Origin: a virus
Direction: 5' to 3' (one strand)
IMG/VR virus record: IMGVR_UViG_3300000116_000044
Span: 1 to 43,925 of that record
Length of the DNA stretch: 43,925 bases
The position numbers and the translations under genes were made by a program. Positions 7,143 through 15,453 of the stretch are shown here, piece after piece. The first letter of the stretch is position 1. The number at the start of each line of letters is the position of its first letter. The notes below the pieces were generated by a model that did no database searches, was not told where the DNA came from, and saw nothing but the letters and a program-made list of their open reading frames with translations.

Positions 7143-7187
7143 CAGCTTTTTTCAAAAACTTTTTTTTAAAATAATTCATTTTTAGTG

Positions 7188-7216
7188 TTGACCTTTTTGA
7201 TAATCGGTAGTATACT
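7188..7216 (+). promoter_or_regulatory. Sigma70-type promoter (rightward arm of divergent pair)
   Basis: TTGACC (7188-7193), a 17-nt spacer and TATACT (7211-7216) lie 24 nt before ATG 7241. The AT-rich stretch 7147-7186 separates it from the leftward promoter. It opens the only plus-strand block of the window. Confidence 0.85.
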
Positions 7217-7240
7217 ATATTAATGATGAGGAGAGCAGAT

Positions 7241-7684
7241 ATGACATTTACATTTGACGAGACCATTCTTTCAGACCTTCATAAAGAAGCTAGAGGATTT
7301 CGACCCCGTGAGGGTTGGTTCCTGGATAAATGGAACGAGTCCGACGATGATGGCAAGCAAGCCATCTGGGATGGTCTCATTGAAGAGATGTGTAATAATG
7401 ATCGGGCAGTTGCCGATCATGAAGCCGCTTGCTTGATTGAGTTCAAGCAGCTAATAGCCACCACCATTGAGAATGGTGCTGGTGATGAGATCACCGCTCT
7501 TAGGTGGTTGATTCAAGATGGTCGTCAAATTGACCACTCTCAAGACATAGAGCACTTCTTCTGGGAGTATGGTATTCTTCATACTGAGTATGGTAAGAAG
7601 TGCATCGATGCTCTTACAGAAGTTTTCAAAAAAGAATGGATGGAGCCGGATGAGCTGTTGACCGAAAGTGATTTACGTGTATAA
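7241..7684 (+). CDS. Phage protein, unknown (147 aa)
   Basis: ATG 7241 is preferred over the ATGs at 7223 and 7226, because GAGGAGAG lies just before it. The product is acidic, with many Trp residues (for example REGWFLDKWNESDDDGKQAIWDGL) and a mostly helical look. It is the first gene of the rightward unit under a strong promoter, so probably early. No domain recognised. Confidence 0.75.
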   Translation: MTFTFDETILSDLHKEARGFRPREGWFLDKWNESDDDGKQAIWDGLIEEMCNNDRAVADHEAACLIEFKQLIATTIENGAGDEITALRWLIQDGRQIDHSQDIEHFFWEYGILHTEYGKKCIDALTEVFKKEWMEPDELLTESDLRV

Positions 7685-7717
7685 TAAGAGAATGAACAAC
7701 ACAACTAGGAGACTTAA

Positions 7718-8668
7718 ATGTCACATGAATTAGAAATTGTTAATGGCGAAGCACAGATGGCCTACACTGGAGAAGTTCCATGGCACGGTCTAGGTGTTAA
7801 GGTTGAAGAGAGTCTTAGTCCTGCAGAGTTTCAAAAAGCTGCTGGTCTTGATTGGAACGTTGTTGAGCGTCCTGTGTATGCAGAGTTCAATGGCAATAAA
7901 ATCACATCAGGTCATAAGATGCTGATCCGAGAGACTGATGCTAAGCCTCTTACGATTATCACTGGTGATTGGAATCCAGTACAGAACTCTGAGGCTTTCG
8001 AGTTCTTCAATGAGTTCTGTGAAGTTGGAGCCATGAAAATGGAAACTGCTGGCTCACTTAAAGGTGGACAGTGGGTCTGGGCTTTGGCTAAGATGACTGA
8101 TACCTTTGAGTTATTTGGTGGGGATTCCATCGAAGGATATCTACTATTCTCTAACCCACACATTTATGGTCGTGGGATTGATATCCAACAGACTCTTACT
8201 AGGGTTGTATGTAACAATACAATCAATGTTGCACTACAAGGTGCTTCGAAGAATAAGGTTCGATTCAATCATCGTCGTGTCTTTGATGCTGATCTAGCTA
8301 AAGAACTTCTTGGTCTAGCTGCTGATAAGATGGAATCCTTCAAAGCAATGGCTCAGTTCTTGGGCACTAGGTCTTACAAGGATGAGATTGTAGCAGACTA
8401 CTTTGATGAAGTGTTCCCTGGCTACTCTAAGAAGACAGAAGATAAGAAGTCTTCTAAGAATGCTTTGAGAGCTTTTGAAGTACTTGAGACACAGCCTGGA
8501 GCAGAATATGCTAAAGGTACATGGTGGCAGGCTCTTAATGCTGCTACTTACTTGGTCGATCATGAGATTGGTAAGTCCCAAGAGTCACGATTGATCTCTA
8601 ACTTTTACGGATCTAACAAGCAGCTGAAGACTCGTGCTTTAGAGAAAGCTCTTGAATATGCTTCGTAA
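7718..8668 (+). CDS. DUF932 / phage-plasmid-like protein (TIGR03299 type)
   Basis: The protein has 316 aa. The N-terminus MSHELEIVNGEAQMAYTGEVPWHGLG is the hallmark of this family, followed by ITGDWNPVQNSEAF (about 81-94), HIYGRGIDIQQTLTRVVCNNTIN and a C-terminal LRAFEVLETQPGAE...GTWWQALNAATYLVDHEIGK. The family is common on phages and plasmids; its biochemical role is not established. An AGGAG site precedes the ATG. Confidence 0.85.
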   Translation: MSHELEIVNGEAQMAYTGEVPWHGLGVKVEESLSPAEFQKAAGLDWNVVERPVYAEFNGNKITSGHKMLIRETDAKPLTIITGDWNPVQNSEAFEFFNEFCEVGAMKMETAGSLKGGQWVWALAKMTDTFELFGGDSIEGYLLFSNPHIYGRGIDIQQTLTRVVCNNTINVALQGASKNKVRFNHRRVFDADLAKELLGLAADKMESFKAMAQFLGTRSYKDEIVADYFDEVFPGYSKKTEDKKSSKNALRAFEVLETQPGAEYAKGTWWQALNAATYLVDHEIGKSQESRLISNFYGSNKQLKTRALEKALEYAS

Positions 8669-9098
8669 TTTTGTTCTAGTAGCCGCTTCAGTTGCTCTAA
8701 TGAGCACTGAAGTAGTTGCTGGACCAGATCCTTGTAATGTGAGAAAGACTACCACAGTCACAACAGATGAGAATGGTAGGGAAATACTTACGAGCAAGAT
8801 TACTGCGGACTGTGGCTTTGATGCTAATGCTCTTGAAAGAACAAGGAAGTTAGAATCAACACTGCAAGAAGTCCAAAATAGACTCGACTACATTGAAGAA
8901 CGTCAAGAGCCAATTGTTATCGAGGTCGCAAAGGTACCTAAGGCTGCTCCTGTAGAACCAGTACGGCAAGTAGTATTATTAGGCCCTGTTGACAAAGATC
9001 CGCTTTTGATAGACTATAAGGGTAAGCGAGTACCTCGATGGAACACTAAGGCGTTCTTTAGAGGATTTTTCAAAGGCCTGAGTGAAGGGAATTCATAA
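8658..9098 (+). CDS. Exported protein with coiled coil, unknown
   Basis: I use ATG 8658, inside the 3' end of the previous gene. A TTG two codons earlier is an alternative. A signal peptide (MLRNFVLVAASVALMSTEVVA, cut near 21) precedes a 125-aa mature part with two Cys (26 and 52), a likely coiled coil (about 56-82) and a basic tail ending in FFRGFFKGLSEGNS. It is first of a run of exported proteins, so it may act in the periplasm with the next two gene products. Confidence 0.65.
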   Translation: MLRNFVLVAASVALMSTEVVAGPDPCNVRKTTTVTTDENGREILTSKITADCGFDANALERTRKLESTLQEVQNRLDYIEERQEPIVIEVAKVPKAAPVEPVRQVVLLGPVDKDPLLIDYKGKRVPRWNTKAFFRGFFKGLSEGNS

Positions 9099-9763
9099 TG
9101 AATAGGTCAATTAAGATTGGTGTAACTGGGTTAGGTCTGTTAGGCTTAACTGCTTGTGGAGCTACAAATATTTCTAATTTAGAAGATGCTCCACCTTTTG
9201 GAGCTACGGCTCTGTATAAGTACAATGTACAAGCTAATAAGGAACAAGTCGATAAGATTCCTGATTGGTTTCTCAAGATGCCTAAGGAAGAGGCTAGTAT
9301 CTTTGCTGTAGGTACTTCTGCTACACCAGACTTACAATTGTCTGTTGACATGGCTATACTGATGGCTAAGACTACTCTAGCCGATAGGTTTCAGAGTCAG
9401 CTAAGGTCTCAGACTAAAAACTTTATTGCTAAGGTAGGAACTACAGCTGTAGATACCACTGTGATAAATGAGCTTGAAAGAGTGACTAAGAATCTAGTTG
9501 CTGATACTGATGTTTCTGGATACAGTGTTGTTGAGAATGTTGTACAGTCTGCTGGTAACCAGTTTCGAGCTTATGTACTATTGAAGTATAATGATGAGGA
9601 AGCTAGTAAAGTTCTCATGAATCGTCTCAAGAAAGATAGGATGTTGATGGCTAAGTTACGATCTAACACTGCATTTAAAGAGTTAGATAAGAATGTCGCA
9701 GCAGCCAAGAAGGAGGCAAAGAGTGAGCAAGAAGCTGTCGTTAAGTCTTATACTCTTCAGTAG
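9098..9763 (+). CDS. LPP20-like lipoprotein
   Basis: The signal peptide ends in a lipobox LTAC with acylated C20. The mature part contains IPDWFLKMPKEEASIFAVGTSATPDLQLSVDMAILMAKTTLADRFQ, typical of LPP20-type lipoproteins, followed by ERVTKNLVADTDVSGYSVVE and QFRAYVLLKY. The start overlaps the previous stop (TAATG). The protein should be tethered to a membrane of the host envelope. A phage-encoded lipoprotein could alter the envelope or take part in superinfection exclusion; this is inference. Confidence 0.75.
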   Translation: MNRSIKIGVTGLGLLGLTACGATNISNLEDAPPFGATALYKYNVQANKEQVDKIPDWFLKMPKEEASIFAVGTSATPDLQLSVDMAILMAKTTLADRFQSQLRSQTKNFIAKVGTTAVDTTVINELERVTKNLVADTDVSGYSVVENVVQSAGNQFRAYVLLKYNDEEASKVLMNRLKKDRMLMAKLRSNTAFKELDKNVAAAKKEAKSEQEAVVKSYTLQ

Positions 9764-10037
9764 TATTTTAGTGAGTCCGGCTCAAGCAATTGAGCCGATC
9801 TCTATTGCTGCTAGTGTGGTTGGTGGATCTTTATTTTGTAAAATGATATCATGCAAGACCATTGTCAATAAGACGGAATTGATCGATCTTTATAAAACTA
9901 GGCAACATCAACATGCGCGCTTCGAGGATATTAGGAAGAATGGATTAAAACTAAACTTTGATGAGAAGTTCTGTAGGTCTGTTCCTGATACTAAGGGTGC
10001 AATGTGTTATGAAAATGGAAAATGGAGTTTGAAATAA
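9723..10037 (+). CDS. Small exported Cys-containing protein, unknown
   Basis: GTG 9723 is chosen because AAGGAGG lies 6 nt upstream and the protein then starts exactly at a signal peptide (MSKKLSLSLILFSSILVSPAQA). The mature 82 aa have four Cys (39, 44, 84 and 95 of the precursor), compatible with two disulfides. It overlaps the LPP20-like gene by 41 nt. No family recognised. Confidence 0.65.
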   Translation: MSKKLSLSLILFSSILVSPAQAIEPISIAASVVGGSLFCKMISCKTIVNKTELIDLYKTRQHQHARFEDIRKNGLKLNFDEKFCRSVPDTKGAMCYENGKWSLK

Positions 10038-10183
10038 TGGAAACGGTATTGATGGTTGGTGGAGTGTTCTTTGCGCTTCCTTTTGCAATATTAGTAGTTG
10101 CTGGTGTGGCGTCTAGCACCGTTGAGCTAGCAATGTTCGTTGGGGAAAGTGCTATAAATATAGTTACATTCCCTTTCACTTAG
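10037..10183 (+). CDS. Small membrane protein (48 aa)
   Basis: The ATG overlaps the previous stop (TAATG). The product is almost entirely hydrophobic (METVLMVGGVFFALPFAILVV...), with one clear transmembrane helix (about 4-24) and a second weaker one. It belongs to the exported/membrane group 8658-10183. A TATAAATA late-type box lies inside it (10153-10160), ahead of the next gene. Confidence 0.6.
   Translation: METVLMVGGVFFALPFAILVVAGVASSTVELAMFVGESAINIVTFPFT
10153..10160 (+). promoter_or_regulatory. Possible T4-type late promoter
   Basis: TATAAATA on the plus strand, 33 nt before ATG 10193. It is an exact late consensus, but lies inside a small gene in an AT-rich genome, so chance is not excluded. 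Confidence 0.3.
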
Positions 10184-10192
10184 GAGTATATT

Positions 10193-10450
10193 ATGGTATC
10201 AAGAAATGAAGTATTTACTTTTCTGGAACAGCTTCGAGCATCCGGTAAGGTAAATATGTTCGAAAGTCCTAAACACTTAGAAAATAAGTTTGGTATGACC
10301 CCGGAAGAAGCCAAGATGGATTTCTTTCAATGGACACAACATTTGAAGCGAGAAGAAGATGCGACTAGCAAAGAGATCGACACGAACATTGCCCAAGGAT
10401 GGGGAACCCAAGAGGAAGATGCGAAAGATCAGGAAGCCTCTAACTCCTAA
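10193..10450 (+). CDS. Phage protein, unknown (85 aa)
   Basis: AGGAG lies 8 nt before the ATG. The product is acidic. The region FLEQLRASGKVNMFESPKHLENKFGMTPEEAKMDFFQW looks like a small helical domain, perhaps helix-turn-helix-like. The C-terminus is polar. It overlaps the next gene by 32 nt. Confidence 0.65.
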   Translation: MVSRNEVFTFLEQLRASGKVNMFESPKHLENKFGMTPEEAKMDFFQWTQHLKREEDATSKEIDTNIAQGWGTQEEDAKDQEASNS

Positions 10451-10982
10451 AGAGAAGGCCGAACGCATTGAGCGTTTGGCTAAAGCTCGTGCAGCTAAAG
10501 GTCCTTCTGAACATAAATCTGTCCATGCTTCTGTAAGTAGGGACGATAAGAATCCAGTAAATGTAACTACTGTTAGGAAATGGATTAGATCCAATCAAGA
10601 AAGACTAACAGCTGCAAGAGCAAGTCTCAAGCTCAATGAGAAGAACAGAGATCTCAATAACGAAGTTAATATCCTTGAGACATATGTCCATAACTTGCAG
10701 TCATATCTTCGTACTGGAGTCTGGTTGGACTTTAGATGGGGTGAGAATATGGAAGGTAGGATCAATAATATTGTAAGAGTCAATGGTCATCATTGGCATC
10801 CTGCTGATCCACATATTGGTATGGTCAAGCGTCAAATAGGTTCATGGTATCAAGATATTGGATTGTGGACTCAAGAAATGCACGAGGAATATTATGGTGT
10901 GCCAGAGTTCATTGATGCCCCAAGCAAGAAACCAAAGAAAACCAAAGCTAAGAAAACCAAGGCAAGGAAGAAGCCTAAATAA
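10419..10982 (+). CDS. Basic phage protein, unknown (187 aa)
   Basis: I take ATG 10419 (MRKIRKPLTPKEKAERIER), just after AGAGGA; longer in-frame readings extend into the previous gene. A very basic N-terminus (1-40) is followed by a coiled-coil-like stretch (about 55-90), a Trp/His-rich middle (VNGHHWHPADPHIG) and a Lys-rich tail. It could bind nucleic acid. No family recognised. Confidence 0.6.
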   Translation: MRKIRKPLTPKEKAERIERLAKARAAKGPSEHKSVHASVSRDDKNPVNVTTVRKWIRSNQERLTAARASLKLNEKNRDLNNEVNILETYVHNLQSYLRTGVWLDFRWGENMEGRINNIVRVNGHHWHPADPHIGMVKRQIGSWYQDIGLWTQEMHEEYYGVPEFIDAPSKKPKKTKAKKTKARKKPK

Positions 10983-11009
10983 CAGGCAAACAATGTTAGA
11001 AGGGCTGAG

Positions 11010-11351
11010 ATGTCAAATGTAATTGTTTTTCCACAGCATAAAGTTGGTGCAAGACCTCCGCAGAATGAGAACGAGCTTAAAGCTCATGCGGAAGCTATAA
11101 GACAGAAGTTCATACAAGACCATGCCACCGATTTTGCTTTTGATGTATTCAGACAGTTGGAATCGCATGGGTTTGATCTTAGAAATAGCGCTGATATAAA
11201 ATATGATCTTGTACTAATCAGCGAAGCAATAAAGTCTGCAATGTGCAGATCTCTTGAGCAGAAACATCCTCTACAAGAATTTGCTCAAAACATCATAAAT
11301 TTAAAGGACTCAGATATTAATTTTGAGGACTTTGATGAAGAGGATGGCTAA
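11010..11351 (+). CDS. Conserved-looking phage protein, unknown (113 aa)
   Basis: MSNVIVFPQHKVGARPPQNENEL... has a helical middle and a very acidic C-terminus (NFEDFDEEDG). The general form is familiar from small proteins near rnh in marine T4-like phages. No function can be assigned. Confidence 0.65.
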   Translation: MSNVIVFPQHKVGARPPQNENELKAHAEAIRQKFIQDHATDFAFDVFRQLESHGFDLRNSADIKYDLVLISEAIKSAMCRSLEQKHPLQEFAQNIINLKDSDINFEDFDEEDG

Positions 11352-11368
11352 CACTTAAAGGATTAGTT

Positions 11369-12244
11369 ATGATTTTAGTTGATATGAACCAAGTGATGAT
11401 TTCTAACTTGATGGCACAGATAGGAAGTCATCATAACATTGAACTTGATGAAGACTTAGTTAGACATATGGTACTGAATTCTCTAAGAGGATACAGGAAT
11501 AAATTTTCAGAAAAGTATGGCGAGTTGGTTATATGCTGTGATGATAAGAACTTCTGGCGTAAGAAACTATACCCCTACTATAAGGCTAATCGTAAGAAAG
11601 CTAGGAACGATTCTGATCTTGATTGGAGTAAGCTGTTCTCGTGTTTGAATGCTATTAGAGAAGAGATAAGAGAGTACTTCCCATATAAAGTAATACAAGT
11701 TGAGGCTGCTGAAGCAGATGATATTATTGCTACTATCATCTATGATGTTGAGGGGGCTCATCTTATGAATGGTCACTCTAAGCCAGTGTTGATTATGTCT
11801 GGGGATAAAGACTTCATTCAGCTTCATAAGTTTAGTAATGTAAGTCAGTATGATCCTGTACGTAAGCGTTGGATCAACCACGACAATCCTGAAAAGTATT
11901 TGATTGAACATATTGCTAAGGGTGACCGAGGTGATGGTATTCCAAATATCTTATCTAAGGATGATTGCTTTATTAATGGACGGCAAAAGCCTCTTCGTTC
12001 TAAAGTACTAAATACTTTTGTTGATATGAGAAATATTGAAGAAATAGAGAATTATCACACAGAACATAAGACTAATTGGAACAGAAACAGACGACTCGTT
12101 GACTTATCTCTTGTTCCAGACTATATTAAAGATGAAGTGAAGAAGCAATACAATGAAGAACATAGTGATGGACGTGATCAACTCTACGCATATTTCATCG
12201 ACAAGAAACTCAAAGGATTAATGGAAAACATAGGTGATTTTTAA
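11369..12244 (+). CDS. rnh: RNase H / 5'-3' exonuclease, T4 Rnh family
   Basis: This 291-aa enzyme belongs to the FEN-like family. The metal-binding acids are visible in order: D5 (ILVDMNQ), D58-D59 (VICCDDKNFWRK), the E112/E115/D117/D118 cluster (EAAEADDIIATII), and D146/D148 (IMSGDKDFIQL). The DRGDGIPNILSKDDCF segment is the helix-hairpin region. T4 RNase H removes RNA primers from lagging-strand fragments and works with gp32. The start has no overlap with its neighbour, and the stop overlaps the next ATG. Confidence 0.9.
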   Translation: MILVDMNQVMISNLMAQIGSHHNIELDEDLVRHMVLNSLRGYRNKFSEKYGELVICCDDKNFWRKKLYPYYKANRKKARNDSDLDWSKLFSCLNAIREEIREYFPYKVIQVEAAEADDIIATIIYDVEGAHLMNGHSKPVLIMSGDKDFIQLHKFSNVSQYDPVRKRWINHDNPEKYLIEHIAKGDRGDGIPNILSKDDCFINGRQKPLRSKVLNTFVDMRNIEEIENYHTEHKTNWNRNRRLVDLSLVPDYIKDEVKKQYNEEHSDGRDQLYAYFIDKKLKGLMENIGDF

Positions 12245-12690
12245 TGGCTTATACTAAAGCACTGTATGAGATTATAGACGAAGTTCGAAAATCTAAAAAC
12301 GTAAAAATAAAAGCTGAGATTCTAAAGAATCATGAGTCTACAGCACTAATTGATCTACTACAGCTTACGTACAACCCTGGTATCAAATGGCTGCTCCCTG
12401 AAGGCGTGCCTCCATATACACCAGCAGAAGGTACTACAGAAGATGGTGAAGGAACAGATCTCGAAGGTGCCTTGATTGGCAAAATGAGAATGATGAAGTA
12501 CTTCATCTCGGTTGATGGTAATGTAATTGAAAACATCAAACCAGCAAAAAGAGAAGTTGTGTTTATACAACTCCTGGAGACTGTTGCTCCAAAGGATGCT
12601 AAGTTAGTTTTAGAAATGAAAACTGGTGCACTAAAAGGTGTATCTACTGGTGTGGTGCAAAAGGCTTTCCCCCAGATCCAAACAAAATAG
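12244..12690 (+). CDS. T4-like marine phage conserved protein (possibly DUF6433)
   Basis: This 148-aa protein, MAYTKALYEIIDEVRKSKN..., has the pattern LIDLLQLTYNPGIKWLLPEGVPPYTP, then a KREVVFIQLLETVAPKDAKLVLEMK segment. Such proteins sit next to rnh or gp55 in marine T4-like phages; the DUF number is from memory and unverified. Role unknown. Confidence 0.65.
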   Translation: MAYTKALYEIIDEVRKSKNVKIKAEILKNHESTALIDLLQLTYNPGIKWLLPEGVPPYTPAEGTTEDGEGTDLEGALIGKMRMMKYFISVDGNVIENIKPAKREVVFIQLLETVAPKDAKLVLEMKTGALKGVSTGVVQKAFPQIQTK

Positions 12691-12699
12691 GAGGCTACT

Positions 12700-12867
12700 A
12701 TGACCCCCGTCTACAAGTCATCCCCTTACGAATATGATGAAGGCGACGAGAAAAAGTCTATGAAGTTTAAAAAAGCTATCACTGCTAGAAAAACAAAGAA
12801 CAGAGTTGATGCAGCTCTTCGTACAAAAGATGTACAGTACATTATGGATATGGAGGATGAAATATAG
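12700..12867 (+). CDS. Small charged phage protein (55 aa)
   Basis: ATG 12700 has AGGAGG seven nt upstream. The product (MTPVYKSSPYEYDEGDEKKS...) is rich in Lys, Asp and Glu. The stop overlaps the GTG start of the next gene (TAGTG). No domain recognised. Confidence 0.65.
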   Translation: MTPVYKSSPYEYDEGDEKKSMKFKKAITARKTKNRVDAALRTKDVQYIMDMEDEI

Positions 12868-13094
12868 TGCCAACATACACTATTGAAGACACCCAAACTA
12901 AAAAAACTTATGATGTGAGTGTTAAGTGGACTGAACTACAAGAACTGTTAGTTATGCATCCCCACCTTAAAAAGGTAATAACAGCTCCTAACATTATTGG
13001 TGGAGTTGGTGGGTTCAAGACAGACTCAGGATGGAAAGACCTCCTGAAGACTGTTAAAAAAGGATCTGGCGCCGGTAATACGATTGATATTTGA
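12867..13094 (+). CDS. FmdB-like small protein lacking the zinc ribbon
   Basis: A GTG start overlaps the previous stop. The 75-aa product begins MPTYTIEDTQTKKTYDV, like FmdB-type regulators, and continues ELLVMHPHLKKVITAPNIIGGVGG. The CxxC pairs normal in FmdB are absent. Similar Cys-free versions occur beside PhoH in marine T4-like phages. Function unknown. Confidence 0.55.
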   Translation: MPTYTIEDTQTKKTYDVSVKWTELQELLVMHPHLKKVITAPNIIGGVGGFKTDSGWKDLLKTVKKGSGAGNTIDI

Positions 13095-13095
13095 T

Positions 13096-13845
13096 ATGGC
13101 TCGTAGATTAACTAAGCGTCAGAAGCGCATGCTGCGTCAGGATGGGCTCATGGATGAACACAATGAAGTTACAAAAGGTAAGTTCAATCTCATAGACCTA
13201 AACTTTGATCTAACAAATACCCAAGAACAAGTTATAGATGCATATGAGTCTGGCAGCCACCTAGTCCTCCATGGTATGGCAGGTACTGGTAAAACATTCC
13301 TATCAATGTATCTTGGATTGAATGAGATACAAACAAATCCAACTGGTGATGGACCACATAAAATGTTCATTGTGAGGTCAGTAGTCCCCACGAGAGACAT
13401 GGGGTTCTTGCCTGGTAATTGGCAGCAGAAAGCTGCGGTTTATTCAGAGCCATACAGACAGATAGCTAGTGAGTTATATGGTCGAGGTGACGCATATGAT
13501 ATACTATCACATAGGGATACTGTGGAGTTTATAACTACGAGTTTTGTAAGAGGTACAACATTCCGTAACTGTGTGATTGTCGTTGATGAGATGAACAACA
13601 TGAACTTTCATGAGCTCGATAGTCTCATTACTCGTGTAGGTGAGAATTGTAGAATTATATTCTGTGGTGATTATAGACAAACAGATCTAACTCTTGAACA
13701 AGACAGGAATGGTTTGAAGCAGTTTCAGAAAATACTAAATAACATCGAGTCGTTTACAAGTTTTGAATTTGGTGTAGACGATATTGTGAGATCCGGCATT
13801 GTCCGTGAGTATATTATTGAAAAGAGTAAGCTTGGGTATGTTTAA
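13096..13845 (+). CDS. phoH: PhoH-like P-loop ATPase
   Basis: ATG 13096 gives 249 aa. Walker A is GMAGTGKT (60-67) and Walker B is VIVVDEMNN (about 160-168). The middle segment VRSVVPTRDMGFLPG and the sensor IIFCGDYRQTDL are typical of PhoH. PhoH is widespread in marine phages; its in vivo task, perhaps RNA or phosphate-stress related, is not settled. Starts right after the preceding stop and overlaps the next start. Confidence 0.92.
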   Translation: MARRLTKRQKRMLRQDGLMDEHNEVTKGKFNLIDLNFDLTNTQEQVIDAYESGSHLVLHGMAGTGKTFLSMYLGLNEIQTNPTGDGPHKMFIVRSVVPTRDMGFLPGNWQQKAAVYSEPYRQIASELYGRGDAYDILSHRDTVEFITTSFVRGTTFRNCVIVVDEMNNMNFHELDSLITRVGENCRIIFCGDYRQTDLTLEQDRNGLKQFQKILNNIESFTSFEFGVDDIVRSGIVREYIIEKSKLGYV

Positions 13846-14500
13846 ACACACATTAGTTGAATTTGATGAACTTGAAACTGTAACAGAAGATAAAAAAAGA
13901 TTTTATCTTACACCAGAAGGTAATAAGTATCCTTCTGTAACTACTGTATGTAGTTTAGCCACCGTTGACGGTATTAAGAAGTGGCGTAAGAGAGTTGGTA
14001 ATGAACAAGCTAATAAGATATCATCAAAGGCCTCATCACGAGGTACTAAGGTGCATAAGTTGGTGGAAGACTATGTTAACAATAAAGACTTAGACTTTGA
14101 CGATGTGCTACCGGTAAACCTGTTTATGTTCAAACAGATCAAGCCTATCTTAGATACCTACCTAGAGAATGTCTATGCAATAGAATGTCCATTGTATAGT
14201 GACTATCTTGAAACTGCAGGACGTGTTGATTGTATAGGTACATTCAAAGGTAAGCCTGCCATCATTGACTTCAAGACAGCTAACAAAAGAAAGCAGCGGT
14301 CTTGGATTCACAACTACTTTATGCAAGAAGCTGCTTATGCGGTTATGTTTGAAGAAAGAACAAAGATACCCATATCAAGAATTGTAACAGTTATTGCTGT
14401 AGAACAAGACGAACCTCAATTGTTTATTGAGAAGAGAGATGATTACATCAATCTTTTTCAACAATACAGAACTCTCTATAAGGAGAAGTACAGTGTATAA
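13838..14500 (+). CDS. PD-(D/E)XK nuclease superfamily protein
   Basis: ATG 13838 overlaps the PhoH stop by 8 nt and gives 220 aa. The nuclease signature is present: GTKVHKLVEDY (H73), RVDCIGTFKGKPAIIDFKTANK with D131, D144 and K146, then EAAYAVMFEE. This is the RecB/Cas4-like exonuclease pattern seen in marine T4-like phages. It likely processes DNA ends in replication or recombination. Confidence 0.85.
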   Translation: MFKHTLVEFDELETVTEDKKRFYLTPEGNKYPSVTTVCSLATVDGIKKWRKRVGNEQANKISSKASSRGTKVHKLVEDYVNNKDLDFDDVLPVNLFMFKQIKPILDTYLENVYAIECPLYSDYLETAGRVDCIGTFKGKPAIIDFKTANKRKQRSWIHNYFMQEAAYAVMFEERTKIPISRIVTVIAVEQDEPQLFIEKRDDYINLFQQYRTLYKEKYSV

Positions 14501-14816
14501 AATCCTGGCGGCCTTTATGATGACAGCACTATTGAGTACAGTAGCATTAGCTCAAACAGCACCAGAAGGTGCATACATGAGCAGTAAACCAGCAGCATGC
14601 ATGGATACAACTGCACTGTTTAAAAAGTTTACTGATGACAAGAATGAACAGGTCATCTTTAAATACAAAGATCCAATACACAACACTCTAGGATATATAT
14701 TTTACAACCCAGTAATGAAGGTAGTCCATACTGTTGAGCTAGCTCCAGCAGCTGGAGGTAATAAAGCTTGTGTGATTGTATTTGGTAAGGATGTAAAAGC
14801 TACTACTTGGAAATAG
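14493..14816 (+). CDS. Small exported protein, unknown
   Basis: GTG 14493 lies after AAGGAG and overlaps the previous stop. The protein then starts with a signal peptide (MYKILAAFMMTALLSTVALA, cut near 20). The mature 87 aa have two Cys (in KPAACMD and NKACVIV), possibly one disulfide. It is the last gene of the rightward block. Confidence 0.65.
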   Translation: MYKILAAFMMTALLSTVALAQTAPEGAYMSSKPAACMDTTALFKKFTDDKNEQVIFKYKDPIHNTLGYIFYNPVMKVVHTVELAPAAGGNKACVIVFGKDVKATTWK

Positions 14817-14828
14817 AAAGAGTAGCTT
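14797..14828. terminator. Bidirectional hairpin between converging genes
   Basis: AAGCTACT (14797-14804) is perfectly complementary to AGTAGCTT (14821-14828). The hairpin spans both stop codons of the converging genes, which overlap by 14 nt. Leftward the stem is followed by TT before other bases. It is a plausible two-way transcription stop. Confidence 0.55.
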
Positions 14829-15453
14829 CCGAAAATCTTTCTTTCCACTCATCTACACTAATATGCTCAATGGGTGGGGTTGTTTTTCCTTCCCATGCAA
14901 GTACTTGCCATGCTTTCCAATTGTCATCATCTGGGAATGTCTTAAACATTTTGTCTTGAATGACATTGAAGCTTGTATCATATTGTTTGTTGAAAAACTT
15001 ACATATGACATTTAATGGTCTAATTCTTTGGACATGTTCCATTGTCATGATCATAGAGTTTCTACCAGATGATGCCATATCTCTTTGCATAGGAAACAGA
15101 TAAGCTGATTTAGCCGGCCAATCAGCCTTGTATACGCCTCTCTGAACCGGTCCAAGTAGTTCACTGGTCCTCTTACGGAACTTAGGTGCTACATAAAGTC
15201 TCGTCATTACTCTATAGATACCTACTGGGAAATTGTGTTTCTGTACACCAGCACAACACCATATCTCACCATCTATCTTAGAGAACGTCCACATAGGATA
15301 TGTTTTCCAGAAATCTTTGTCCAGCAGATAATCAAACCAATCTGCATTACGATCAGCTGTTCCCAATTCTCTTTGTTCAATTAGGAAATCTTTAAACTCA
15401 TCTTGGTTCTCTGGTGTTAGCTTTTCGCTAGTCGGTACCGAATACTTTGTCAC
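14803..15453 (-). CDS. GNAT-like phage protein, unknown substrate
   Basis: This 216-aa protein has the middle segment WCCAGVQKHNFPVGIYRVMTRLYVAPKFRKR. That resembles the strand-loop part of a GNAT acetyltransferase ending in a partial acetyl-CoA loop. The usual RxxGxG/A is not complete (KFRKRTSELLG), so activity is uncertain. It is the last gene of the long leftward string. Confidence 0.45.
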   Translation of the reverse strand: MTKYSVPTSEKLTPENQDEFKDFLIEQRELGTADRNADWFDYLLDKDFWKTYPMWTFSKIDGEIWCCAGVQKHNFPVGIYRVMTRLYVAPKFRKRTSELLGPVQRGVYKADWPAKSAYLFPMQRDMASSGRNSMIMTMEHVQRIRPLNVICKFFNKQYDTSFNVIQDKMFKTFPDDDNWKAWQVLAWEGKTTPPIEHISVDEWKERFSEATLSISK

